A DNA stretch of 64,000 nucleotides from Toxonevra muliebris (taxonomy: Eukaryota > Arthropoda > Insecta > Diptera > Pallopteridae), in contig OY829326.1 in NCBI GenBank assembly GCA_963691655.1, positions 92,621,235 through 92,685,234 of the forward strand, written 5' to 3'. Position 1 is the first letter of the stretch. Each line of letters begins with the position of its first letter. Shown in pieces: positions 12,957 through 23,138 of this stretch. The notes under the pieces were generated by a model that was not told where the DNA came from, ran no database searches, and was given only the letters and a program-made list of their open reading frames with translations. The position numbers were made by a program, and so were the translations under genes.

Positions 12957-13012
12957 CACCCACAAAATGATTGGATGCAAAAAGCTCAGCCTAGATCCTC
13001 AATTGGTCTATG
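12957..13012. repeat. SINE 3'-tail fragment
   Basis: The block 'atgattggatgcaaaaagct' and the bases after it match the tail of the tRNA-derived SINE at 48863-48905. Head and body are absent, so this is a truncated or recombined remnant about 530 bp downstream (in transcription sense) of the NRF-like exon. Confidence 0.6.
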
Positions 13013-13543
13013 ACACATTAAACATGAACACAAAGTTATGACATTATTGTATATATTGGTTGGAAAATATTAATATACATACACTATTAATGCATATTCA
13101 CTTATTTAAGTAAAAATAAAAAAGTTATTGGTTCTAAGACACAAAAACACGATATAGAAAAAAAATTTTCTGGGAACTAAAAACAAATTTAAAAATCTTG
13201 CCTTTTTTGTCCACTTTAAAGACCCAATTTTGTAATATCAACATGTAAAATTTACGTAAAATTTGGCTTAGAATCAAATTTTACTAATATTTCATTTTTT
13301 ATGTAGCTTTTTTTAAATTTTTCGCAACCAATTTTTAGTGATGCAAACTAAAAAACTGTGTTCATAAAGTAAAAAAACATTTGAGGTCAAATTTTGAAAT
13401 TATTTGAAGTGTAAAATTTATTAATAATCAAGGATTCATTTATTTATTATATACATATTTTTTTAAAGTTCTTCTTTCAACAATAACTTTGGAAATTGTT
13501 CTTTTTAATCCTTTCGTCACATATCTTTAATTACTCCACTTAC

Positions 13544-13928
13544 TTTTCACTGCCCATATATTGGACGCTGCTAATCCACGTAAATAGTTATGTATATCCT
13601 TCGAGCAATTTGTAGAAAATTCGCCGCTAATTGTATTCCATTGCGATGCGACATATGAAATATCGAAAATATTTAGCATATCCTTGAGGCGTAAAGTTTT
13701 CGTTAGATCAATAGATTCATTATCATTATCCAACTGTGATGGCTGATGAGTGATATTGGTATTTAAGCGGAGATTAATTGTGTTCATGTGTTCACTGTTC
13801 GACATCATTAAATGAGTTAAATTAATTTTGGGCATATCACTGCCGCCATTGCTAATTTCGGCATTTACTTGTAAAAAATTTATATTTGCCAAAAATGCGA
13901 CAAAAAAGCATAAACGAAAAAAAGCCAT
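13544..13928 (-). CDS. First coding exon of a second NRF-6-like membrane acyltransferase (partial)
   Basis: The exon encodes 128 residues plus one base. The chosen start, MAFFRLCFFVAFLANINFLQ, is an ideal signal peptide; an in-frame upstream ATG at 14036 would put a lysine-rich stretch before it. The C-terminal end, CSKDIHNYLRGLAASNIWAV, is the start of the extracellular NRF domain and matches the end of exon 1 in the complete gene at 27561-37831 (CLRDMYNYLEGLRKGALWAV). The donor AAAA|GTAAGT is strong and in phase 1, the same phase as in that gene. Between signal and motif are several N-glycosylation sequons. Exons 2 onward were not found between 1 and 13543, so the gene has a very long intron running out of the window or is truncated. 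NRF-6 family proteins act in the membrane in lipid or yolk transport in C. elegans; a role here is inferred from family only. Confidence 0.8.
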
Positions 13929-14609
13929 TATGAACTTTTTTTGATTTTTTTTTTTTTTTTTATATTTTTTTCGTTTAGTTGGGCTTGGTTTCAATAATAT
14001 GCAAACTAAAATTATTAAGTAAATAAAAATACACACACCACTTTCACTGTTTTAATTTTTAAGGTAAATTTACTAAGGTTATAAATTTCGTGTTTATTTA
14101 AATAAATTTTAAGCGGAATGTAACATTTTTTGTTGTTATTTAATGTTTTCACTTGACGTGTGGTGATAATGTAAGAAGGAAATCGATGACGAAACGAAAA
14201 CTCAATTCACTCACTTCGATCTTCCGGGACTCGTATTGTGTGGCGATCGATCAAACAGAATTCTTGGTTTGTCTTCCGGATTTTTATTTTATTTATTTTC
14301 CTTTTCGTTTTTGTTGCAATTTTTCATTTATTTTAGAAGACACTTTGACTTTCATCCATACTTTTTATTGCTTCTTTTCTTTTGCTATGCTATTTTCATG
14401 TCGTAACTTAAACCGTGTGCTATAAATAATAGCGATCCCTCTATAACACGACCGACTTGTACGATCGCACAAATTCGAATTGCGGCTGCGTGTCTTGATC
14501 ACTTGTAAAAATATGCTAAAAAAAACGTTTATCACATCAACGCACAGATACAAAGATACACCACACAAAGATACCACCATACATCACTAGATACTCTCAC
14601 GACGTTTTG

Positions 14610-14670
14610 TTGCTATTGTTATAGTTAATGCTGTTGTTGCTGTTGTTTCTGTTGTTGTTGTTGTCGTTAT
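14610..14670. repeat. GTT-rich microsatellite
   Basis: Imperfect GTT/GCTGTT repeats (tgttgttgctgttgtttctgttgttgttg). Minus-strand translation gives poly-Asn, but it sits in no supported exon. Confidence 0.8.
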
Positions 14671-14829
14671 TGCAGTTGGCTAAAATGATTTGGTTCATAT
14701 CTTTCAAGATGAGCGCAATACAAAAGACCAATGTAAAATAAAGTGTAAGTGTTATGTTGTATGTATGTATTATATTGGTAGGTAGCTGCAGATAGACCTT
14801 CTTCAGTTGCTGATTAATTCTCACTCTAC

Positions 14830-14880
14830 GACGATCGTTCAACTTCACCGTTCGACTAACGAAAGTGAACTGAAAAGTGG
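14830..14880 (-). promoter_or_regulatory. Inr + MTE + DPE core promoter upstream of the NRF-like exon
   Basis: On the minus strand the sequence TCAGTT (A+1 at 14871) matches the insect initiator. CGAACGG starts exactly at +18, where the motif ten element belongs (CSARCSS). AGTTG lies at +28 to +32, matching the downstream promoter element (RGWYV). All three elements fall at canonical spacing. There is no TATA box at -30 that I can see. Transcription would run towards the NRF-like exon at 13928, some 940 bp away, so a spliced 5' UTR is likely. Confidence 0.65.
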
Positions 14881-16462
14881 TTTTCTTCTTTCGTTGGCTG
14901 GCAAGAAAAGTTCAAACGGCGGTAGTGTCGTCGATGACGGCCTCCCAAACCAAGCACCAGCAACATCAACAACGAAAAGTGTTAATATGTTTTGGGGCAT
15001 GGCATGTACATACATTGTAGTGTGGTAATACTTTTGTAGTGGCAATGATGCAAAAGTATGCAAGCGTGCACGTACACGTAATGTGGGTACCGGCACTAGT
15101 CGTTACTGCTGCCATTTAAATATTGTTGCTGTTTATTTGTCCAAGTGACTGTGACTTTTAGCTGAAATTGTAAGCAAAGTCGATGCTATGCAATAATAAA
15201 AATAATAACAAATAAAATTTAAAAAGAAATTAAACAAAAAACAAAACGAAAATGAGAATTATAAAACTTTAAAAACGAGCTCAGGCATAGGTACGGGTGC
15301 ATATGCACTAATACATTTTTATTATTTATGGTATGTAGTACATACTACCACTACCACCAATACCTTCACTACCACCACCAAGATTGTGCTCAGCTTCAAC
15401 ATCAATTCCATATCTACTTACTACACCATTAATATATTTGTGTCGGGTTGTGCAATATTTTGTTGTCTTCAGCTTTTAGTTTTATTTCTCTCTTAGCATT
15501 TCAGGGAATCTGGCTGGCATGAATGACTCTGCTCGATCAGTTCAAATTCGATTGTAACATATGCTGACGATGACGCTGATGTTGGCTGCTGCGCAGTCGT
15601 AAATGATTTACGAATATTTTGATATCTTGTTTTTGAAGATACAATGCAAAATGTTAAATTAACTTGACGCAAGTGCAATTTGGATTTATGAAATGTGATG
15701 AAAGCAGACATTTATACGGCGTCAATGGCAGCCAACAGCAAACGCAAATGTGTTGGAGGCGTTGAGTAAATACTCGTATAATCAAATATTTTATTTATTT
15801 TCCAGTTTTTTATTTTCTCACCAAGGTAAGGTTTTAGATAAAAAAATTTTTTTTTAATGCATTTGAAAAATGTGGCAATTTGTATTTATGTTTCGTGTTA
15901 TATTTTATTTGGGATCGAATATGACAGAAAAGTGTTTTATTTTTCAAAACAAAAATGAATATGGAATTATCTGATTTTTTCAAAAATGCTTACCGCTGTG
16001 ATTCTTATGACTTACACTAGGGTCCTGCCATAGCAGCAGTGGAGAAGACTTTATTTATGATAGTTTATTTTGAAGTAAGCTTCCATAGTGAATAAACTAA
16101 ACTTTTAAAAATATTAAAAATTATTAAAAATTAAAAAGATTTGACCCATCCAAAACATTTTTTCCAACATCAAAATATCTAAAAAGTTCTGTTAATAAAT
16201 GACAACATGCAATCCTCCTTTACAAGAAAACATTATCAGTAAAATTAAAATAAATGAATGTTTTAGAAAATACTTAAATCGTCGTTTCTCTTCAACAAAA
16301 AATGTATTTAAATTTAAAAAATCCTGTGTTCAAAGAGCTAGTTTTTTGATAGAAAAAATAAACCCATACTATTTGAAGCCGAATATAATTCGAAAACAAG
16401 CCAGACTGTTCAATCCTCACTCACTTACTCAATCCCATTTTTAACAAATTAAGCGTAATAAA
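14881..16462. other. Upstream intergenic stretch
   Basis: No supported gene. It has somewhat higher complexity than the surrounding AT-rich DNA, with a CTACCACCA-type low-complexity patch at 15347-15385. Open frames on both strands lack recognisable domains. Confidence 0.5.
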
Positions 16463-17083
16463 CAGAGCCGTCGAGAGAAAATTCGGGCCCGATGGTGATA
16501 ACCTCTGGGCCCCCCTCCCCCCGCCCTTATTTCTTCCCACCACAAATGATACAATAAATATCTTCGTTCTGCTTTGTGCTACTAAGGAATGTTTTTCAGA
16601 ATTCGGAATAAGTATATAAAAATACAAAGACAAATATCAAAAAACAAAATTTATTCTATACTTTAAGTATGAATATCTGTATAATAAATTTCCATTTTAC
16701 TTTAATTACATTCAAAGTTTTTCTTATCAACTCTCATAATACGCATAATTCATAAGGAATTGATGATCTCTTCAAAATTTAATTTTCTTTCTAATTTCGC
16801 TTCCAAGCGTAGAGTGGGTAAAGTTTACCCACTCTAGTTTGAGTTGAGCAGGATCGATGGAAGCTTTTTATTCTTTTTTAATATGGGACCCGGGCCCGTC
16901 TGCAAAATGTCTTCACGGTTGATAGATGATTAACCCGATAAATAATTTTCATGGTTTGTAATTCAATTTTAAAGTTGTTAAAGTTTTTCTGGATTTTGGG
17001 AATTGGATTAAAATTTGGGCCCCCTCAAAAACTTCGGGGCCGATGGGAATCCCACTCGACCCACCCCTCTCTCGTCGGGCCTG
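16463..17083. mobile_element. hAT-like MITE, 621 bp
   Basis: The left end CAGAGCCGTCGAGAGA and the right end (complement CAGGCCCGACGAGAGA) match at 13 of 16. The flanks are 8-bp near-duplicates, GTAATAAA (16455-16462) and ATAATAAA (17084-17091). CAG-starting TIRs with 8-bp target duplications are the hAT pattern. The interior is unusually rich in GGGCCC-type runs for this window and has no ORF. Confidence 0.8.
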
Positions 17084-17466
17084 ATAATAAAACATAAGGC
17101 AACTTGTTAAATTTGCATCTAAGATTGTCTGTGTGTTGAGTAATTTCTAGTAGAATTTTTAGTAGAACATTTGCCTCGAAAATATTAACACATTAGCTCC
17201 CTCCAAATATGGGTGTTTTTGCCTTTTTCGAAAGAAATCACCTTTTTGATCTATTACGGGAGGGTTAATAAGTTCTAGAAATATGTCGCTCATAAAATTT
17301 TATAAAAATAATCCAAAATTTCAAAAATGTTTCTAATTTTCACCTCTAATACACAGTGAACAAATGTGTCTTAAGGATTATTTTCTAAACTAAAAATATA
17401 TTTTACATCGCGAAATAAAACATTATAAGGTTAATTAAACCAAACACTTATATCTTCACCGATATA

Positions 17467-17707
17467 TTAACCCTTTAGCTCCTCCCTTTTGGGGCTTCTT
17501 GCTTTTTCAACACAAATTGCCATTTCAACCTTTTTCACGATTTCGGCGCTTTGGAGAGTAGTTGCATCGTTGTTGTACTCATACACTATAAGTATTTGAA
17601 ATTAAAAACTTTTTTGAAAATTTTGAGTTGTGCCATTCGCGAATTAGCAAATTATGCCAGTTTAAAGTGAATTTTACCATATGGTATCAAATTACTGAAA
17701 GGGTTAA
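17467..17707. mobile_element. TTAA-flanked MITE (piggyBac-like ends), 241 bp
   Basis: It begins TTAA-CCCTTTAGCTCC (TTAA 17467-17470) and ends ACTGAAAGGG-TTAA (TTAA 17704-17707). The CCCTTT/AAAGGG termini resemble, but are not identical to, the family at 3602 and 57645. Just upstream, 17191-17275 has a similar word set ('cattagctccctcc', 'gggagggttaataa'), perhaps a decayed relative. Non-coding. Confidence 0.75.
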
Positions 17708-19769
17708 GAGACCGTAGATCACTTTCTTAGTATAGTTTTTGACCCGGTTGCTGTTGAACAAAACTGTCAAAATAGAATAGCAAAAGGGAACACAGAATGC
17801 AGCGTAAATGACGGAAATAGAAATCTGCGTAATGCATTCAAAAAAAATAAAAAATTAATAAAAAAAGTGATTTCATCTCGGTAAAAACTTTCAACATAAT
17901 GCGTACATTGTTAAGATGTATGTAAACAATTACACAGCTCACTCCTCTTAAATGTAAACCCTAAAATTTTCATTGGAAACAGGTTCTTACCACTGCAAAC
18001 TTTCTTTTCAGATTTTTTATTTTTGACATAGAATACACAAGCATTTTTTCTTGAATTTTCGGTGATATTGAAAGTTAAACAAACTGATAAAGATAAAGCA
18101 TGCATGCATACATACATATGTAGGAATGTATGTATGTATTAAATGTGCAAAAGCATGTGACGACATATAATGAGCATAATTATCTCAAAATTGGCCAAAT
18201 TGCAATAATATGCGAGTAAAGGCTAAATTCAAGTCAAACAATTCAAACAACAATGCACAAAAATCACAAAAGATAATACGAGTAGGTGCGTGTGTATATG
18301 TATGCCCATATGTATGCATGTATGTATCTACGTGTGATTGTAGATATTTGCGGGCATGACATAATGTAAAGACAACGCACAATATCCATAAAACGAACAA
18401 CAATAACAACAAAAAAAAGTTGCACACAATCGCAATCGCGTAGTAAAAATGATGCTGCGCAGTCGCGGCGCTTACGATGCCAACGTCAACGTTGCAGTTG
18501 TCCCAAAGTATGCCAAACTCATTAACGGGTTTCATGTATGTAGTTTTCGACAACTTTAAAGTATTTTTTTATTTTTTTTATTTGCTATATTTCATTTTTT
18601 TATTTTCTTTTCGTTATCATACGTAGAAAAGGGCAGGTGTGTATGTGTGTTTGTGTATGCATGAGAGTGTCTGTCCATATGAATTCGAGATACATTTACA
18701 ACAATCTTGTTTTCTGATTTTGTTTTATTTTTTTTCGAATGTATCGCAATAAATATGAATATAAAAGTTAAACATCAACTCAGTAGAGAAGATGAAGCAG
18801 AGAAGAAAACGAAGAAAAGAGGAGGAGAAGAAAAAGAAGGAAAAAGAAAGGTCATTCATGAATTACATAACATGCTAGTAGTAAAACCTATAGATACTAC
18901 TACTAAGCAATATTTTCGCTGTCGTTGTTCGATCTCAGTTGCTTGTGTGTGTGTGTGTGTATGTGTGCGCATGTGCGTCTGCGTATTTGTGTTACTGCTC
19001 TGCACTTTGACAGCTCTTTTCTTAAACTTTTTCATAGTGGATTTTACATAATCTAAGTCGCTTTTTGCTAAAAAGAAATAAATTCATATGGACATACATT
19101 CATACATAAATAACTATACAATGGGTTCATTTGCAAAATGGATAGTCATGCTGTTGTTTCCTTTGTTTTACTATATTTATATGTTTGTTTCTCTGTCTTG
19201 CTATTCGTGGTCACCGTATTTCAAACTTTGATACAAATTTATGCAGGTTGTTGTTGTTACAATTAATATTATATTTCATGTTTTTTATTTAAAATATTTA
19301 CCTATTTCAATTCTATGCGAAATCTTATTATTTACGGTGTGATTTTTACAACCAACAATTGTAATTACTCTACTCCCAGTCTTGCTCAACATTTGCATAC
19401 ATCCGCTGCTGTTGTAATTTTTAGCAGCGATAAACTTTGCTGAAATACATACAAACGTTAACCTCATATACTTATTATAAGATCTGTCCACAGTTATGAA
19501 ATAAAAGAGCACGCATCTAATTCCTTTTTGGAGTTTTCGCATTAAAAATAAAATCAACAATTCTAAATTTAGCATAAAATAAAATACGAGGAAGTAATTG
19601 GCTCATACAAATATGGCATTAAGCCATAATTTTATTAAATTGCTGGTAATATCTAGAAACGTCACACACACGGCTTGATGTTATTTTTTTAAGCTTAACC
19701 TACTTAAAATTATGCCATAACTACTTATTTTCTGATTTCGATTTAAATTTAAATAAATTTTCATTTACA
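17708..19769. other. Intergenic stretch with microsatellites
   Basis: Contains ATGT/CATG repeats (18098-18140, 18296-18330), a GT microsatellite (18945-18990) and an A/G-rich run near 18790-18850. The open frames here are low-complexity by-products. No supported gene. Confidence 0.55.
18945..18990. repeat. (GT)n microsatellite
   Basis: Nearly pure TG dinucleotide run with a few interruptions (gtgtgtgtgtgtgtatgtgtg). Confidence 0.9.
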
Positions 19770-19770
19770 G

Positions 19771-19825
19771 TGCGCTGGCGATATCGTGAACTAATTAAAG
19801 CCAATGGTGTTGACGTTTGCGAATA
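19771..19825 (+). other. Exon-like fragment directly interrupted by mariner
   Basis: The sequence 'tttcatttacag' is followed by a frame that reads RWRYRELIKANGVDVCE up to the TA where the mariner element inserted. Rejoining across the element (21566 on) gives YLHFCGG and a stop. An acceptor-like site, an open frame on both sides of the insertion and a non-AT codon pattern together suggest a former terminal exon on the plus strand. I do not recognise the protein. No upstream partner exon was identified, so it may be chance. Confidence 0.35.
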
Positions 19826-21565
19826 CCACCTTGATCAAAAAGCTCCCGAAATAACCACCGTGTGGCGCTTCCATCGTTCCGATTTGAGTTCCGTTTTCCA
19901 AAAGTTACGTAGCCATGAATACATCTATCTCTGTGTGTGTTGTCGATTTTTTACAATTTTAGAAATGGATTTAAATTTGCAAAAACGATCTTGTATTAAA
20001 TTTTGCGTAAAAAAAAGGATTTAATGGTTAGCGAACGTTGAAAATGTTGGAATGTGTTTCCGCAACGATTTTCTAAAGAAAACGGTCGTATACCAGTGGC
20101 ACGAGCGGTTCAAAAGTGGTCGTGACTCAATCGAAGATAATGAACGCAAAGGCAGACCATCGACATCGAAAACCGACGAAAACATTGATAAAGTAAAAGA
20201 AATTTTGGTCACTAACCGCAAATTAACCATCAGAGAGATAGCGGAGGACTTGAACATTGCCTATGGATCCGTCCAAGACATTTTGGTTAATGATTTGGGT
20301 TTCCGTCGTGTAGCAGCAAAGTTGGTGCTAAAAGACCTAAATTTCATGCAAAAAAGATACTTTGTTGACGTCGCAAAAGATATGAATCCGATCCCACATT
20401 CATCACGAGACGTGGGATTATGAGTACGACACGCAATCCAGACACCAGGCAAGTGAATGGCGTTCACTAAATGAGCCGAGACCAAAAAAACCACATCGTT
20501 TTCAGTCAAAAAAGAAGGCAATGCTCACGGTTTTCATGGATTACAACGGTGTAGTGCATCATGAATTTTTGCCAGAAGGCCAGACAGTAAACAAAGAGTA
20601 TTATTTGGGCGTTATGAGGCGTTTGCGTGAAGCAATTCGCCGAAAGAGACCAGAATTGTGGACAGAAAACTCGTGGATTTTGCAACATGATAACGAACCG
20701 TAGCACAGTGCCATCATTACTTTTAATTTTTTTACGAAAAATGCAACAAATATCTTCCAACAGCCACCGAATTCACCTGATTTGGCTCTCTCTCTGTGAC
20801 TTTTTTCTGTTCAACCGAGTTAAAAAACCATTACGGGGAACGCGTTTCAGCCGCCGAGAGGAAGTAATGGAAAAATCGCATGAAGCACTGATGGACTTAT
20901 CGAGAACCGAATATAAAAAATGTTTCGAGGATTGGATCAAGCGCTGGCATAAGTGTGTTGCAGTCGATGGGGATTACTTGGAAGGGGACAATATAGATTT
21001 AGACACATATGTAATACTTCTATATTGGCAGTAACCTACCTTCACAATGAATTTGAATTCCGTAATCAAAGAGAGACAGTCTATATCGAAATTGTTTATT
21101 TGTGTTGGTATATCGGTATATTTGTAAACTATACAAACAAATAATTGTCAAATCGTTCCAGGGGCGAAATTAAAATAGAAGAATATGGTCCGAAACGAAT
21201 TGAACTGTTTTTACATACATAAATTAACTTTGTTTCTGTTTTACACAAGAAAAAGCTACTTTCGGACCTTTTTCTGTTTTAATTTATTTAATTCATTTAA
21301 CAAAACTAATTCGAAACAAATTTCACATAAACTAAACTCTAAAAAATGGAAAAAAATTATTTGATCTGTGTGACACCGCTCCGGAGATTTATATTTTTGA
21401 AAAGTCATTTCGGGTACATTCGTTTATCGGGTTTCTCACTCTAATGTTGGGGAATGTACCTTGTGTGTACTGCCAATAGAGAAGTACTACATATATGGAT
21501 TTAGATGAATAAATTTGTATTTTTAATTTTCTGAATAAATTCTGGGAACTTTTTGATCAAGATGG
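19826..21565 (+). mobile_element. mariner-like element with near-complete but frameshifted transposase (copy 2)
   Basis: TA flanks lie at 19824-19825 and 21566-21567, with TIRs CCACCTTGATCAAAAAGCTC and the complement at the right end. The plus-strand transposase is nearly complete: HTH region (FKSGRDSIEDNERKGRPSTS, KLTIREIAEDLNIAYGSVQD), KDLNFMQKRYFVDVAKDM, then a stretch around 20400 broken by a frameshift where the first catalytic Asp (GDET) should be, MLTVFMDYNGVVHHEFLPEG, ENSWILQHDNEP followed by a stop, LSLCDFFLFNRV and the C-terminal end EDWIKRWHKC. At least three frame breaks make it inactive. A 494-bp element is nested near its 3' end (21004-21497). Confidence 0.93.
21004..21497. mobile_element. 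Nested MITE with 28-bp TIRs and a perfect 8-bp target duplication
   Basis: It lies inside the last codons of the mariner transposase. GATTTAGA occurs at 20996-21003 and again at 21498-21505; the other mariner copy has it once, at 9440. Ends are CACATATGTAATACTTCTAT at the left and the complement CATATATGTAGTACTTCTCT at the right, 25 of 28 matching through TTGGCAG. An 8-bp duplication fits hAT or P-type transposition; the CA start with no CAG...G pattern leaves the superfamily open. No ORF. Confidence 0.9.
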
Positions 21566-21567
21566 TA

Positions 21568-23138
21568 TCTTCATTTTTGCGGTGGTTAAAATTCAAGGCA
21601 TAAAGAACCCTTATAACCATCATTTCAGCTTATCTATGCATTTAAACTTAAAACTTTCTTTTTTGAAAAAACAAAAGAAAGGTTTTATAAAAAAAAAATC
21701 TGTCAATTAAAATTTCACTGAAATTCATTTAAATTTACATTACGTACATAAGTATACTATACATACTATATATTGCATGTTTAATTAAACTCCTATTCCA
21801 AAAAAAAACCTTAAAAAAAACGGCATTGAACTACTACTGTTCACGTTTTAGAGAAGTCAATGTAAAACAAAAAGTGTTCACATTAGGCGATGCTTACGTT
21901 ATGCAGTGTTCACTTTATCGCGAGCACACTGTAATTACAAAAAATAAACAAAAATTGGGCTTCTTCAAATAGAAAAAGAGAAAAGTTATCGTTCAAAGTA
22001 CGAGTAAATTAAAATGCTTTGTTGAAAAAGTATTTCAATTCGAGAACCCTCTTCAAAAAGGAAGAGGGTGACTACTATAATATTGGGAGGGTCACGAACC
22101 AGTGAAATTTAAAACTCAGATTTGAGTTCGCATTCAAGTGTGAAAAGATACAAAAATGATTTCCAGTTCCGATTCGGGTTACGGTTACGGGGAAGATGGA
22201 TGAAAGCGGCACCCTTTCATAATTTTAAACGAATACATATATAATTTAATACTTTTAGTATCTTTTGATAGTGCATTAAATGTCTCAAGAAGAATAATTT
22301 TAATTAACTTTTTTTATTAGTTGGATTCAAAAATCGCTGTTTCCAGAAAAAACGCGTATTAAGTTTAAAGATAAAGGTTTAGAAACAAAATATCTAATTT
22401 TTCATCAGCATGAACGGCAACCTCCCTTGAAGCGTCTTACAGAAAAAAGTTGGCGTTATGTGTCTTTTTACCTTTTTTCACAAGAATCTATATTTTTAAC
22501 TTTCTTGAATCCTTTTTTCCAAAAAAAAAAAATTGGTGTGTTCCAAATAAAAGTTAAACAATTTTTTATTGATTACTGAACATCAGAAAACTTTAAATTT
22601 GTGTAGTTATAGTACCTGTAAAAAATCATAGTATCAAAAGTTATGAACGTATTTTGGCAAAAAAAATTTTCAAATCAAAAATATATTTTACTTTCGTTGA
22701 TTTCTTGTACTAAAACTCAATTTAGAATTTTCTAGTGTTCTAATGGACCTATGGTATTTCAAGCAGCATTTTTCTGTAAAATATTATTCTTATTTTAACC
22801 CTATTAATCGGTTAATAAAACAATTTTTTTTAGCAGAATGTGGAAATGAATTTACATATGTGGGATACAGGGCCATTATAAATTTTCCTAACTTTGATGC
22901 CGCCCCAACAATTAACACTAAATTTGGCCTAACATTGAAATGTCAAGATTTGTAATGTAGGTCCAATGTTGACCTCGTAACTGGGGCAAATGTGGGTATT
23001 ATATCGATCCTCACTATATATCAATATCGCTTCTGTACTAAGGACCAATGCCGGATTTATTCTACTTGCATTAGGCTGGTGTTTATAAAGTCCTATGGAT
23101 AGTATATAAACATTCTATTTTCAGCCTATATTAACATA
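21568..23138. other. Intergenic stretch, nothing recognised
   Basis: AT-rich. A plus-strand open frame (22743-22955) has no known motif. A short hairpin occurs near 22047-22070 ('aaccctcttcaaaaaggaag'). No supported gene. Confidence 0.5.

Noticed and set aside
14597..15096. Minus-strand open frames of about 83 codons around the core promoter
   Set aside because: One is poly-Asn from the GTT microsatellite and starts at GTG; the other spans the proposed transcription start. Neither fits a protein family.
18185..18553. 122-codon minus-strand open frame
   Set aside because: Hydrophobic and repeat-derived, without recognisable domain, splice context or promoter.
18707..19051. 114-codon plus-strand open frame
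   Set aside because: Low-complexity Lys/Glu- and Cys/Val-rich translation produced by an A/G-rich run and the GT microsatellite; no motif.
20021..20760. Minus-strand open frames across the mariner element
   Set aside because: Complement of the transposase coding region.
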